Assembly (NCBI GenBank): GCA_947458415.1
Contig: CANGZG010000029.1
Coordinates: 1 to 18,190 of the forward strand
Direction: 5' to 3'
Length of the DNA: 18,190 bases
Source of the DNA: Comamonadaceae bacterium
GTDB taxonomy: Bacteria > Pseudomonadota > Gammaproteobacteria > Burkholderiales > Burkholderiaceae_C
Made by a program: the position numbers and the translations under genes. Positions 8,893-15,031 of this stretch are shown here, piece by piece. Below the pieces are notes generated by a model, which saw only the letters and a program-made list of their open reading frames with translations, had not been told where the DNA came from and ran no database searches. Positions within the stretch are counted from its first letter, which is position 1. Each line of letters starts with the position of its first letter.

Positions 8893-8920
8893 ATGCTAAA
8901 CCGGTTTTGAGTCAGTCCAA
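8893..8920 (-). promoter_or_regulatory. Predicted promoter of the BLUF gene with internal palindrome
   Basis: On the minus strand TTGGAC (8915-8920) and TAGCAT (8893-8898) are separated by 16 bp, a plausible sigma70 pair with 4 of 6 matches in each hexamer. It lies about 55 bp upstream of the BLUF start. A perfect 10-bp palindrome AAACCGGTTT (8898-8907) lies between the two hexamers, where a repressor would block polymerase. Confidence 0.45.
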
Positions 8921-8970
8921 GGGATGGAAATCCCCATGCTGAAACACAGCGGCGGGGTGTTTGGCATGCG

Positions 8971-8982
8971 TATGATGAAACC
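8971..8982 (+). promoter_or_regulatory. -10-like hexamer directly before the monooxygenase start (possible leaderless mRNA)
   Basis: TATGAT (8971-8976) matches the -10 consensus at 5 of 6 positions and ends 6 nt before the ATG. No Shine-Dalgarno lies in the usual place. If used, transcription would begin at or next to the start codon. No good -35 is seen 16-18 bp upstream, which weakens the call. Confidence 0.35.
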
Positions 8983-10011
8983 ATGCTCAAACTCTCTGTG
9001 CTGGACCAGTCTGTGGTGTCTTATGGTCAACCGCAGGATGCCGCCATTCGCCATACGCTGAACCTTGCACAACGCTGTGAGGAATGGGGTTACGCCAGGT
9101 TCTGGGTCAGCGAGCATCACAATTTGCCCAGCATTGCAGGCACCGCGCCCGAAGTCTTGTTGGCAGCGATCGCGGCGCGCACCCAGCGCATCCGCCTTGG
9201 CAGTGCAGGCATCATGTTGCCGCACTACGCCCCGTTCAAAGTGGCCGAGCAGTTTCGCGTGCTGGATGCACTCGCGCCCGGGCGCATAGATTTGGGGCTC
9301 GGTCGTGCACCCGGCAGCGATGGCCGCACTTCTGTCTTGCTCAATCCAGACCGTTACGCGTCTGAGCGTTTTCCTCAGCAAGTGGTCGAATTGCAAGCGT
9401 GGGTGAGTGGCACGCCATTCCCCTCTGGGCACCCTGGCCATGGTGTGGTGGCGCAACCCACAGGTGCAAGTGTTCCTTCTCTGTGGATTTTGGGCAGCTC
9501 AAACTATGGCGCACAACTCGCGGCGCATTTGGGTTTGCCGTATGCCTTTGCGTATTTCTTCAGCGATGGCGTGGGTGTGGAATCGGCCTTGGACTTGTAC
9601 CGCAGCCAATTCAAACCCAGCGCTTATTTGGACAAACCCCAAGCCACCATTTGTGTGTCTGCGTTGGCTGCTGACACGGAGGAGGCCGCTTGGTGGCAAT
9701 TCCAAAGCCGTGCACGCTGGCGCTTGGAGCGCAACCGGGGCAGGGTCACGCCGTTGTTGCCCCCGGCGTTGGCCACAGCTGATTTGGGTCAGGAAGATTT
9801 GCTGGCGATAGAGGCCATGAAAGCCGATGCGTTGGTGGGCACGCCCGAGCAAACCGCTGACAAACTGCAGGCACTGGCCGCGTCGCTGGCGCTGGATGAA
9901 TTGGTGGTGTGTACATGGGCACACGATCCCGCAGTGCAGTTGCGGTCATTTGAATTGTTGTCAGATGCTTTTGCTTTGAACCCGTCCACACGCCAAGCCG
10001 CGTTGGCGTGA
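8983..10011 (+). CDS. LLM-class (luciferase-like) flavin-dependent oxidoreductase, MsnO8/YhbW type
   Basis: This 342-aa protein has the size and sequence style of single-component-named luciferase-like monooxygenases, which use reduced FMN and oxygen supplied by a separate reductase. Typical blocks are FWVSEHHNLPSIAG (40-53), IRLGSAGIMLPHYAPFKVAEQ (70-90) and the GRIDLGLGRAPG block (100-111), which together resemble the MsnO8 subgroup that includes YhbW. No signal peptide or membrane segment is seen, so it is cytoplasmic. The substrate is unknown. Its stop is 23 bp upstream of the MesD-type methionine synthase ATG, so the two are very likely co-transcribed; this hints at a role in sulfur, methionine or one-carbon metabolism. 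It is divergent from the BLUF gene, another flavin protein, across 144 bp. Family assignment is firm, physiological role open. Confidence 0.9.
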   Translation: MLKLSVLDQSVVSYGQPQDAAIRHTLNLAQRCEEWGYARFWVSEHHNLPSIAGTAPEVLLAAIAARTQRIRLGSAGIMLPHYAPFKVAEQFRVLDALAPGRIDLGLGRAPGSDGRTSVLLNPDRYASERFPQQVVELQAWVSGTPFPSGHPGHGVVAQPTGASVPSLWILGSSNYGAQLAAHLGLPYAFAYFFSDGVGVESALDLYRSQFKPSAYLDKPQATICVSALAADTEEAAWWQFQSRARWRLERNRGRVTPLLPPALATADLGQEDLLAIEAMKADALVGTPEQTADKLQALAASLALDELVVCTWAHDPAVQLRSFELLSDAFALNPSTRQAALA

Positions 10012-10034
10012 ATGTTTTTTTATGGAGTAACCCG

Positions 10035-11063
10035 ATGTTTGCAACTTCTATCGCGGGCAGTTTGCCCAAACCCGAATGGCTGGCTGAAACCCAAAAACTC
10101 TGGCCGCAATGGAAAGCCGAAGGCGAAGCGTTGCGACAAGCCAAAGCAGATGCCACTTTGCTGTGGATCAAAGCCCAAGAAGACGCAGGCTTGGACATCA
10201 TTGGGGACGGCGAGCAAGCGCGACAACATTTCGTGCATGGGTTTTTAGAGCAAGTCGAAGGCATTGACTTTGAGAACAAAGTCAAGATGGGCATTCGCAA
10301 CAACCGCTATGACGCGATGGTGCCGCAAGTCGTGTCCAAGCTCCGCCTCAAAGGTCGTGTGCACGCCATGGAAGCCCAATTGCTGCGGGCACACACGACA
10401 CGCAAAATCAAATTCACATTGCCTGGCCCCATGACCATCGTAGACACCGTCGCCGACCGTTTTTATGGCGAAGGTGAAGAAGGCCGCATCAAAATGGCGA
10501 TGGCATTTGCAGAGTTGCTGAACCAAGAAGCCTTGGCTTTGCAAGCTGACGGTGTCGACATCATTCAATTTGACGAACCCGCTTTCAATGTCTACATGGA
10601 AGAAGCCGCGGACTGGGGCGTGAAAGCCTTGGAGCGCGCAGCGCAAGGGCTGACCTGCACCACTGCCGTGCACATTTGCTATGGCTATGGCATCCAAGCC
10701 AATGTCGATTGGAAAAACACCTTGGGCGAGGAATGGCGTCAGTACGAAAAAATATTCCCGGCCTTGGCCAAGAGCAGCATTGACCAAGTCAGTTTGGAAT
10801 GCATGCACTCGCATGTGCCCATGGATTTGATCGCCTTGCTCAAAGGCAAGGATGTGATGGTGGGCGTCATCGATGTCGCGTCAGACACGATTGAAACCCC
10901 GCAAGAAGTGGCAGACACCATAGGCAAAGCCTTGCAATTTGTTGCCAAGGACAAGTTGTTCCCCTGTACCAATTGCGGCCTCGCGCCCATGAGCCGAGAA
11001 GTGGCGTTGAAAAAACTCGAGGCGCTGGCCAAAGGGGCGGCGTTGGCGAGGGAGAGGGTTTAG
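10035..11063 (+). CDS. mesD: Folate-independent methionine synthase, MesD type (MetE C-terminal domain only)
   Basis: This 342-aa protein corresponds only to the zinc-containing catalytic domain of cobalamin-independent methionine synthase; the N-terminal half of full MetE (about 750 aa) is absent. All four zinc ligands are present: H213 and C215 (HIC), E255 (LEC) and C314 (TNCG). The sequence style (AGSLPKPEWLAE, FDEPAFNVYMEE, HICYGYGIQAN) matches the group usually found with a DUF1852 gene, described as MesD, which makes methionine from homocysteine without folate and needs MesX (DUF1852) and oxygen. No MesX gene is in this window. The ATG at 10035 is chosen because GGAG lies 10 nt upstream; an earlier frame start would overlap the upstream stop. 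It follows the LLM monooxygenase gene by 23 bp. The gene symbol is by family resemblance, not experimental. Confidence 0.8.
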   Translation: MFATSIAGSLPKPEWLAETQKLWPQWKAEGEALRQAKADATLLWIKAQEDAGLDIIGDGEQARQHFVHGFLEQVEGIDFENKVKMGIRNNRYDAMVPQVVSKLRLKGRVHAMEAQLLRAHTTRKIKFTLPGPMTIVDTVADRFYGEGEEGRIKMAMAFAELLNQEALALQADGVDIIQFDEPAFNVYMEEAADWGVKALERAAQGLTCTTAVHICYGYGIQANVDWKNTLGEEWRQYEKIFPALAKSSIDQVSLECMHSHVPMDLIALLKGKDVMVGVIDVASDTIETPQEVADTIGKALQFVAKDKLFPCTNCGLAPMSREVALKKLEALAKGAALARERV

Positions 11064-11168
11064 TTTTTGGTCAACAAAAAAACGCTTTAGCGTGGCTGTT
11101 TGCTGGTCGCTCTAGAAACTTGAATGCTGCTCATATTGGTCGTTTTTCAGCATAAAAAAATCTGACAG
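11064..11168. other. Intergenic spacer between mesD and vapC
   Basis: The genes converge here. Apart from the short minus-strand terminator candidate at 11076-11093 I see no gene, promoter or plus-strand terminator for mesD. Confidence 0.5.
11076..11093 (-). terminator. Short rho-independent terminator candidate for the vapBC unit
   Basis: On the minus strand the self-complementary ACGCTAAAGCGT (11082-11093) is followed directly by seven T residues (11076-11082). The stem is only 4-5 bp, so it is weak. It lies about 75 bp beyond the vapC stop codon. Confidence 0.4.
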
Positions 11169-11633
11169 TCATGTCGCAATGTATGGCGAATGCTTTTCAT
11201 CAAAGGCATATCCCAGCAGTTGCATGGCATCTTGGACATCTGTTTGAGGGAAATCCAGCCCCTCAAAGTAGAGGGGTAAATTCATTTGTTTAGCGACTGA
11301 ATATGAAAACAGATCGCCCATGTTCAGATTGGCAGGGCTGTGGCCTTTCCCATACTTGGCGCAGCCTTGTCGACCTGTTTTGACCATGGCCATGTCCATC
11401 GGAATGATTTGAATATTGAGTTGAAGAAGCAATTCATCCAGCAGTTGCGTGCCGGCGTCCCCTTTTTTGCCAATGAAAATGACCGACAACTCCATCAAAG
11501 TGCCAGCGCTCATATACAGACGTGGGGTTTTTTTCAAAGCTTGCAGAAACGCTTTGGCGGAAGTCCGACCTTCAAAAATACTCATCACGGCGGAGGAGTC
11601 GACAATCGCGGCCCCAATTGCTGGGTTGTTCAT
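11169..11633 (-). CDS. vapC: PIN-domain ribonuclease toxin, VapC family
   Basis: This 154-aa PIN-domain protein is a probable Mg-dependent RNase toxin that cleaves tRNA or rRNA when its antitoxin is lost. The acidic site is complete: D12 in IVDSSAV, E49 in TLMELS, D107 in NMGDLFSY, and D127 or nearby in EGLDFPQTD. The KYGKGHSPANLNMGD block is typical of the VapC subgroup with YGKG...P..LNFGD. I place the start at the ATG ending at 11633, 1 bp after the antitoxin stop (TGA-A-ATG), which suggests translational coupling; the frame continues upstream through the antitoxin gene to a TTG at 11666, so a start 3-11 codons earlier is possible. Its base composition appears somewhat less GC-rich than neighbours, as expected for a mobile toxin-antitoxin module. 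Confidence 0.9.
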   Translation of the reverse strand: MNNPAIGAAIVDSSAVMSIFEGRTSAKAFLQALKKTPRLYMSAGTLMELSVIFIGKKGDAGTQLLDELLLQLNIQIIPMDMAMVKTGRQGCAKYGKGHSPANLNMGDLFSYSVAKQMNLPLYFEGLDFPQTDVQDAMQLLGYAFDEKHSPYIAT

Positions 11634-11634
11634 T

Positions 11635-11898
11635 TCATTCTGGAAGGCCGAGTCCATCGTAGTCAATCATCTCTTGCATGGGCCGTTGGTCCTTGGTTGG
11701 CAGTTGGTGGTAGCGATCCAGGATATGGTCAATTTCATCTCGGGTTTGGCGCTGCGAGGAAGCTCTGGCCAAAACGGCTTCCTCCAAAAGCACAATGGCC
11801 TCTTGCGTGAGTGTCCTGCGGTGTCCGTCAGCTTCACGTTGAATCAACGACTTGAGTCGAGCGGGAACCCCCTTTAATTGCAACAACGTTGTTTCCAT
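11635..11898 (-). CDS. vapB: Ribbon-helix-helix antitoxin, VapB/FitA-like
   Basis: This 87-aa protein is the antitoxin partner of the adjacent PIN toxin. Residues about 5-42 (LLQLKGVPARLKSLI ... TLTQEAIVLLEEAV) match the FitA-type ribbon-helix-helix fold: a short beta strand, then two helices, which binds DNA as a dimer and represses its own operon. The C-terminal part, rich in charged residues and ending MIDYDGLGLPE, would wrap and block the toxin. The ATG is preceded by AGGAG at 8 nt. It comes first in the operon, and a promoter with an inverted-repeat operator lies directly upstream. A 12-bp palindrome AACAACGTTGTT (11882-11893) falls within codons 2-6 and could be a second binding site or chance. 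Confidence 0.9.
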   Translation of the reverse strand: METTLLQLKGVPARLKSLIQREADGHRRTLTQEAIVLLEEAVLARASSQRQTRDEIDHILDRYHQLPTKDQRPMQEMIDYDGLGLPE

Positions 11899-11948
11899 GG
11901 TTCAAACTCCTGTGACTGACAACAGGGGTAATGATAATGCTGTTTGAA

Positions 11949-11977
11949 TTTAAAACGAATGCTTTGTGCATTCTCAA
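11949..11977 (-). promoter_or_regulatory. vapBC promoter with inverted-repeat operator between -35 and -10
   Basis: On the minus strand TTGAGA (11972-11977) and TTTAAA (11949-11954) are separated by exactly 17 bp, a good sigma70 pair. Between them lies the inverted repeat GAATGC (11957-11962) / GCATTC (11968-11973) with a 5-bp spacer. This placement is what is expected for autorepression by the VapB-VapC complex. A second, shorter repeat CCTGT/ACAGG (11909-11926) overlaps the region just before the vapB Shine-Dalgarno. Confidence 0.65.
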
Positions 11978-11982
11978 GGGTT

Positions 11983-12010
11983 AAAAAAAGGGCCCGCAGG
12001 CCCTTTTTCT
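11983..12010 (-). terminator. Strong bidirectional rho-independent terminator
   Basis: GGGCC (11990-11994) and GGCCC (11999-12003) pair around a 4-nt loop CGCA, and flanking A and T runs extend the stem to 10 bp. On the minus strand the hairpin is followed by seven T residues, so it ends the hemerythrin transcript about 16 nt after its stop codon. On the plus strand five T residues follow, so it can also stop incoming plus-strand transcription. It insulates the vapBC promoter from upstream genes. Confidence 0.88.
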
Positions 12011-12025
12011 TTAAGCGCTTCAACC

Positions 12026-12547
12026 TCAAGCCTGCGAACTGGCCTCATCCAAAGGCACGCCGCATTCACCGGCCGCCACGCCCTCGGGCAATACCTGCGG
12101 TTTGTGAACGATGCGGGTGACGGGGTCGTATGCCACTTCTTTCAAGAACATGGCCAGTACCGCATCCATGCTTTTGGCGTGACCGTCAAACCAAACGGCC
12201 AGTTCGCCCGTCAGTTGGCGCACCAGTTTGAGGTTGCCTTCTTGCTCGCCACGACGCAAAGCTTCATGCATCACTTTCAAAATCATGTCGTGCTCGTCGG
12301 TGTGGCAGCCGCCGGGGCCAAAGCTCACGTCTTGCATCCATTGGTTTTCGCCGCTGAAATGCTCTTCGGTGTGCGCGATCAGGCTTTTGAAACTGGCAAT
12401 GAGTTGGTCCTCAGGGGCCAGTTCGGTGGCAGCCAGCAGGTCCACAAACTCGCGGTGGGTCTGGTCCATTTTGTCCATGTTCATCACCAAATCGTCAGAC
12501 CAAGTGAGGGTGGGTTGTTCGTCTAAGGTGGTGGTTGGTGTGTTCAT
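12026..12547 (-). CDS. Hemerythrin-like diiron protein
   Basis: This 173-aa soluble protein has the full set of diiron ligands of bacterial hemerythrins: H31, H63 and E67 (HxxxE), H82 and H86 (HxxxH), H123 and D128 (HxxxxD). It would bind oxygen reversibly at a non-haem diiron centre; bacterial members serve in oxygen sensing, storage or delivery, or in iron or nitric-oxide handling. The four-helix domain covers about 15-138; the C-terminal 35 residues are an unassigned extension. There is no signal peptide or membrane segment. The ATG has AAGGAT about 9 nt upstream. It lies 58 bp downstream of the SDR gene on the same strand, with a REP-like palindrome between, and ends at a strong terminator. 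A TATCAT -10-like hexamer lies in the gap (about 12565-12575) without a clear -35, so it may be read from the upstream operon or its own promoter. Confidence 0.93.
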   Translation of the reverse strand: MNTPTTTLDEQPTLTWSDDLVMNMDKMDQTHREFVDLLAATELAPEDQLIASFKSLIAHTEEHFSGENQWMQDVSFGPGGCHTDEHDMILKVMHEALRRGEQEGNLKLVRQLTGELAVWFDGHAKSMDAVLAMFLKEVAYDPVTRIVHKPQVLPEGVAAGECGVPLDEASSQA

Positions 12548-12584
12548 TTTTTGTCAATCCTTGGGTGGATGATAAACGCCCGAA

Positions 12585-12609
12585 TTAATTGGAGTCTGAC
12601 CCCAATTAA
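12585..12609. repeat. REP-like palindrome overlapping the SDR stop codon
   Basis: TTAATTGG (12585-12592) and CCAATTAA (12602-12609) are perfect inverted arms around agtctgacc. On the minus strand it reads as the GGGGTCAGACTCC core that I recall as a recurrent intergenic element in proteobacteria, often near REP-associated tyrosine transposase genes. Only one copy is visible here. The SDR stop codon TAA lies inside the right arm. Confidence 0.55.
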
Positions 12610-13364
12610 ATATCCCTGACGTCGGCCACCGGGTTGCTGCCAAAGTCGGGGCGTTGCAAATAGGCCAGCACCTGTTGAGCCGCTTCGGCGGGCGAGGTGA
12701 GTGCCCCGCTGGTCTTCATTTGCACAAACCTGCTTTGGTCGGGAAAGCCCGCGCCGGTGGCTGAGCGCAGTTCGGTTTGCATGTCGGTGTCGATCACGCC
12801 TGGCGCCAATGACACCACTTTGGCAGGATTGGCGTGTAAGGCCTCGTCCAGTGCCAAGCTTCGTGCGAAATGGTCCAAACCCGCTTTGCCAGCGCAATAC
12901 AACGTGCTGGCCGCCATCGGTCGTCGTCCCAGCCCAGACGAAATGTGCAGCAATTTGCGCGGCACGGACCAAGCGCGGGTGTGCTTCAAAAACACCGCAC
13001 TCAGCAGCACAGGGGCTTGCAAATTGACGGTCAAACCCAGTGACAGGTCATCCAGCGACGCCTCTTCTATGGGGCCCAAATGACCGATCACGCCCGCGTT
13101 GTTGATCAGGGTCGCCGACGATAAATGCGCCGGGTCGACTTGCATGAGCCATTGCGATAACTGGTTGGCCACGGGAATGGGTTGCGCCAAGTCGGCTTGC
13201 CATTGCCACAGTTGGGTGCCGTGTTGTTGAGCCAACTTGTCCAAGGCCTCAGAGCTTGCGCGCGAAATACACAACAGTTGTTGGTCAGGGCGGCACAGTT
13301 GTTCTGCCATGGCCAAACCCATGCCACGCGAGGCGCCTGTCAGGATGGTCAAGTGTTTTTTCAT
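12606..13364 (-). CDS. Short-chain dehydrogenase/reductase (SDR), sepiapterin-reductase-like
   Basis: This 252-aa oxidoreductase has the classical SDR signature: TGASRGMG nucleotide-binding motif (9-16), NNAG (88-91), N114, S142/S143 in HISSG, and the catalytic Y156-x3-K160 (YCAGK). The S35-R36 after the second strand (CISRAS) suggests NADP(H). It would reduce a carbonyl or oxidise an alcohol in the cytoplasm; the substrate cannot be told. The overall pattern, with LAPGVIDTDMQ, resembles yeast benzil reductase or sepiapterin reductase types. The ATG is supported by AGGAG 7-8 nt upstream. It lies 58 bp downstream of rluA on the same strand, so it may be the tail of the mutL operon. Its stop codon lies in a REP-like element, and the last residues (DVRDI) look like a natural end. 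Confidence 0.9.
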   Translation of the reverse strand: MKKHLTILTGASRGMGLAMAEQLCRPDQQLLCISRASSEALDKLAQQHGTQLWQWQADLAQPIPVANQLSQWLMQVDPAHLSSATLINNAGVIGHLGPIEEASLDDLSLGLTVNLQAPVLLSAVFLKHTRAWSVPRKLLHISSGLGRRPMAASTLYCAGKAGLDHFARSLALDEALHANPAKVVSLAPGVIDTDMQTELRSATGAGFPDQSRFVQMKTSGALTSPAEAAQQVLAYLQRPDFGSNPVADVRDI

Positions 13365-13422
13365 CTGGTACTCCTAGGGGATTGGCAGATTGTGTCACCT
13401 GTGCTGTTGACCCGACTTGTCT

Positions 13423-14055
13423 TCAGAAATGCCAATCCGGCGGGCTGTGCCAGTGCAGGGTTTGCGGGGTGTGGGGGTGAGTGAATCCGAGTTCGCTTGC
13501 GTGCAGCATCAAGCGATGCGTTCCTTCGGTGCTGGCGGCATACAAAGCGTCGCCAATGATCGGGTGTCCGATGGATTGCAAATGCACCCGCAGTTGATGG
13601 CTGCGGCCTGTGAGTGGCTGCAACGCCAACAGTGAAGCAGCATGGGTTTGGTGGTGTCCAAGGCATCGCCAAAGCGTGACACTGGGTTTGCCTTGGGGGT
13701 CTGTTTTTTGCAAGGGTCTGTTGGGCCAATCGGCGATCAACGGCTGGTCGATGGTTTGCCATGCGTCGGTCAGCGGCAATGCGCCGTGCACCCATGCGGT
13801 ATAGGTTTTGTGAACTTCACGCGCTGCAAACAGCATGCTCAATCTGCGTTGGCTGTCTGTGTGCAATGCAAACACCATCAGTCCCGATGTCGCCATGTCC
13901 AGCCGGTGAACCACCCGTGCGCTGGGGTGACTTTGCTGCAAACGACTGAGCACGCAATCTTGTTTGTCTGGGCCGCGACCGGGCACGCTGAGCAGCCCAG
14001 CGGGTTTGTTCAACACCACCAAATGGCTGTCTTCAAACACCAAAGGCATTGGCAT
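13423..14055 (-). CDS. rluA: RluA-family pseudouridine synthase
   Basis: This 210-aa enzyme converts specific uridines in RNA to pseudouridine. The catalytic motif HRLDMATSGL (50-59) has the essential aspartate D53. KPAGLLSVPG (17-26) and LTGRSHQLRVHLQSIGHPIIGD further on are hallmark blocks of the family. There is no N-terminal S4 domain, and the length is close to E. coli RluA (about 219 aa), which modifies 23S rRNA U746 and tRNA U32; this makes RluA the best guess among paralogues. The ATG follows the miaA stop after one base (TGA-C-ATG), so translation is probably coupled; a second in-frame ATG two codons later is possible. With miaA, it gives two RNA-modification genes in tandem. Confidence 0.87.
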   Translation of the reverse strand: MPMPLVFEDSHLVVLNKPAGLLSVPGRGPDKQDCVLSRLQQSHPSARVVHRLDMATSGLMVFALHTDSQRRLSMLFAAREVHKTYTAWVHGALPLTDAWQTIDQPLIADWPNRPLQKTDPQGKPSVTLWRCLGHHQTHAASLLALQPLTGRSHQLRVHLQSIGHPIIGDALYAASTEGTHRLMLHASELGFTHPHTPQTLHWHSPPDWHF

Positions 14056-14056
14056 G

Positions 14057-15031
14057 TCACACGACCGACAAATGCTTCAACAGCGTTTGCCATTGCGTAT
14101 TCAGATTGCTTTGATCGCAAGCAAGCACATGACGGGTGGGCATGCTGCGCAGCCAAGTCAGTTGTCGTTTGGCCAGTTGTCGGCTGGCAGCCATGCCAGT
14201 CTCGCGCAAGCGATGCAAGTCGTTGGGGCCAGGGGACGCATCGCCGAGGGCGTCAAGCATTTCCCAGCATTGGCGATAACCCACGCATCGCATGGAGGGC
14301 AAATCGGCATGCAAGCCACCACGCTGTCGCAAACCGCGCACTTCTTCGACCAAACCGAGCTGCAGCATGGCCTCAAAACGTTCTTCGATGCGTTGATGCA
14401 ACCAGTGGCGCTCTGTCGGCTCCAAAGACACCACGGCAATGTCGGGTCCGGCCACACGGGTTGCGCCAAAAAACGAAGACAAAGGCTGGCCGCTGACACG
14501 CCAAACTTCCAGTGCGCGCGAGATGCGCTGCGAATCGTTCGGGGGCAAACGAGCGGCAGTCACTGGGTCGACTTTCGCCAATTCGGCGTGCATGCCTGGC
14601 CAGCCAAGGGATGCCGCTTGTGTCTCTAGGTCTGCGCGAATGTCTGCAGATGCCAAAGGCAAATCATCCAGTCCTTCTGTCAATGCTTTCAAGTAAAGCA
14701 TGGTGCCGCCCACCAGCAGGGGCAGCTTGCCCCGTTGCCGAATGTCATGGATCAGGCGCGTGGCATCGCGGGCAAATTCTGCGGCGCTGTAAGACTGTGT
14801 CGGTTGCCGAATATTGATCAAATGGTGGGGCACCGATTGCAGTTCGTCAGGTGAGGGTTTTGCCGTGCCAATGTCCATGCCTTGGTAGACCAAAGCGGAG
14901 TCCATGCTGATGATTTCTAAAGGAACTTGCGTGGCCAACGACAACGCCAATGCTGTTTTGCCACTGGCAGTGGGTCCCACCAGTGCCAAGGCGGCATGCG
15001 CAAACTCAGTCTGAGGAGACGGGTTCACCAT
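14057..15031 (-). CDS. miaA: tRNA dimethylallyltransferase MiaA
   Basis: This 324-aa enzyme transfers a dimethylallyl group to N6 of A37 in tRNAs reading codons starting with U, the first step toward ms2i6A. The P-loop GPTASGKT is at 19-26, followed by SMDSALVYQGMDIGTAKP and the GGTMLYLKAL block; PSMRCVGYRQCWE is the conserved C-terminal tRNA-binding block. The length is typical. The ATG at 15031 lies 26 bp inside the end of the upstream transporter gene, and no strong Shine-Dalgarno is seen, which suggests coupling to the transporter's translation. mutL-miaA neighbourhood is widespread in proteobacteria, often followed by hfq; here a transporter sits between them and rluA follows instead. 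Confidence 0.96.
   Translation of the reverse strand: MVNPSPQTEFAHAALALVGPTASGKTALALSLATQVPLEIISMDSALVYQGMDIGTAKPSPDELQSVPHHLINIRQPTQSYSAAEFARDATRLIHDIRQRGKLPLLVGGTMLYLKALTEGLDDLPLASADIRADLETQAASLGWPGMHAELAKVDPVTAARLPPNDSQRISRALEVWRVSGQPLSSFFGATRVAGPDIAVVSLEPTERHWLHQRIEERFEAMLQLGLVEEVRGLRQRGGLHADLPSMRCVGYRQCWEMLDALGDASPGPNDLHRLRETGMAASRQLAKRQLTWLRSMPTRHVLACDQSNLNTQWQTLLKHLSVV

Noticed and set aside
10008..10034. Nine-codon upstream extension of the mesD frame
   Set aside because: It would overlap the monooxygenase stop codon, whereas ATG 10035 has GGAG upstream and matches the family N-terminus.
11169..12547. A phage-defence or genomic island around vapBC and hemerythrin
   Set aside because: No integrase, tRNA, attachment repeats or other defence genes are visible; a lone toxin-antitoxin pair is not enough.
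13642..14496. Plus-strand 284-aa open frame across rluA and miaA
   Set aside because: Both genes on the other strand have full family motifs; this frame is compositionally shadow-like.
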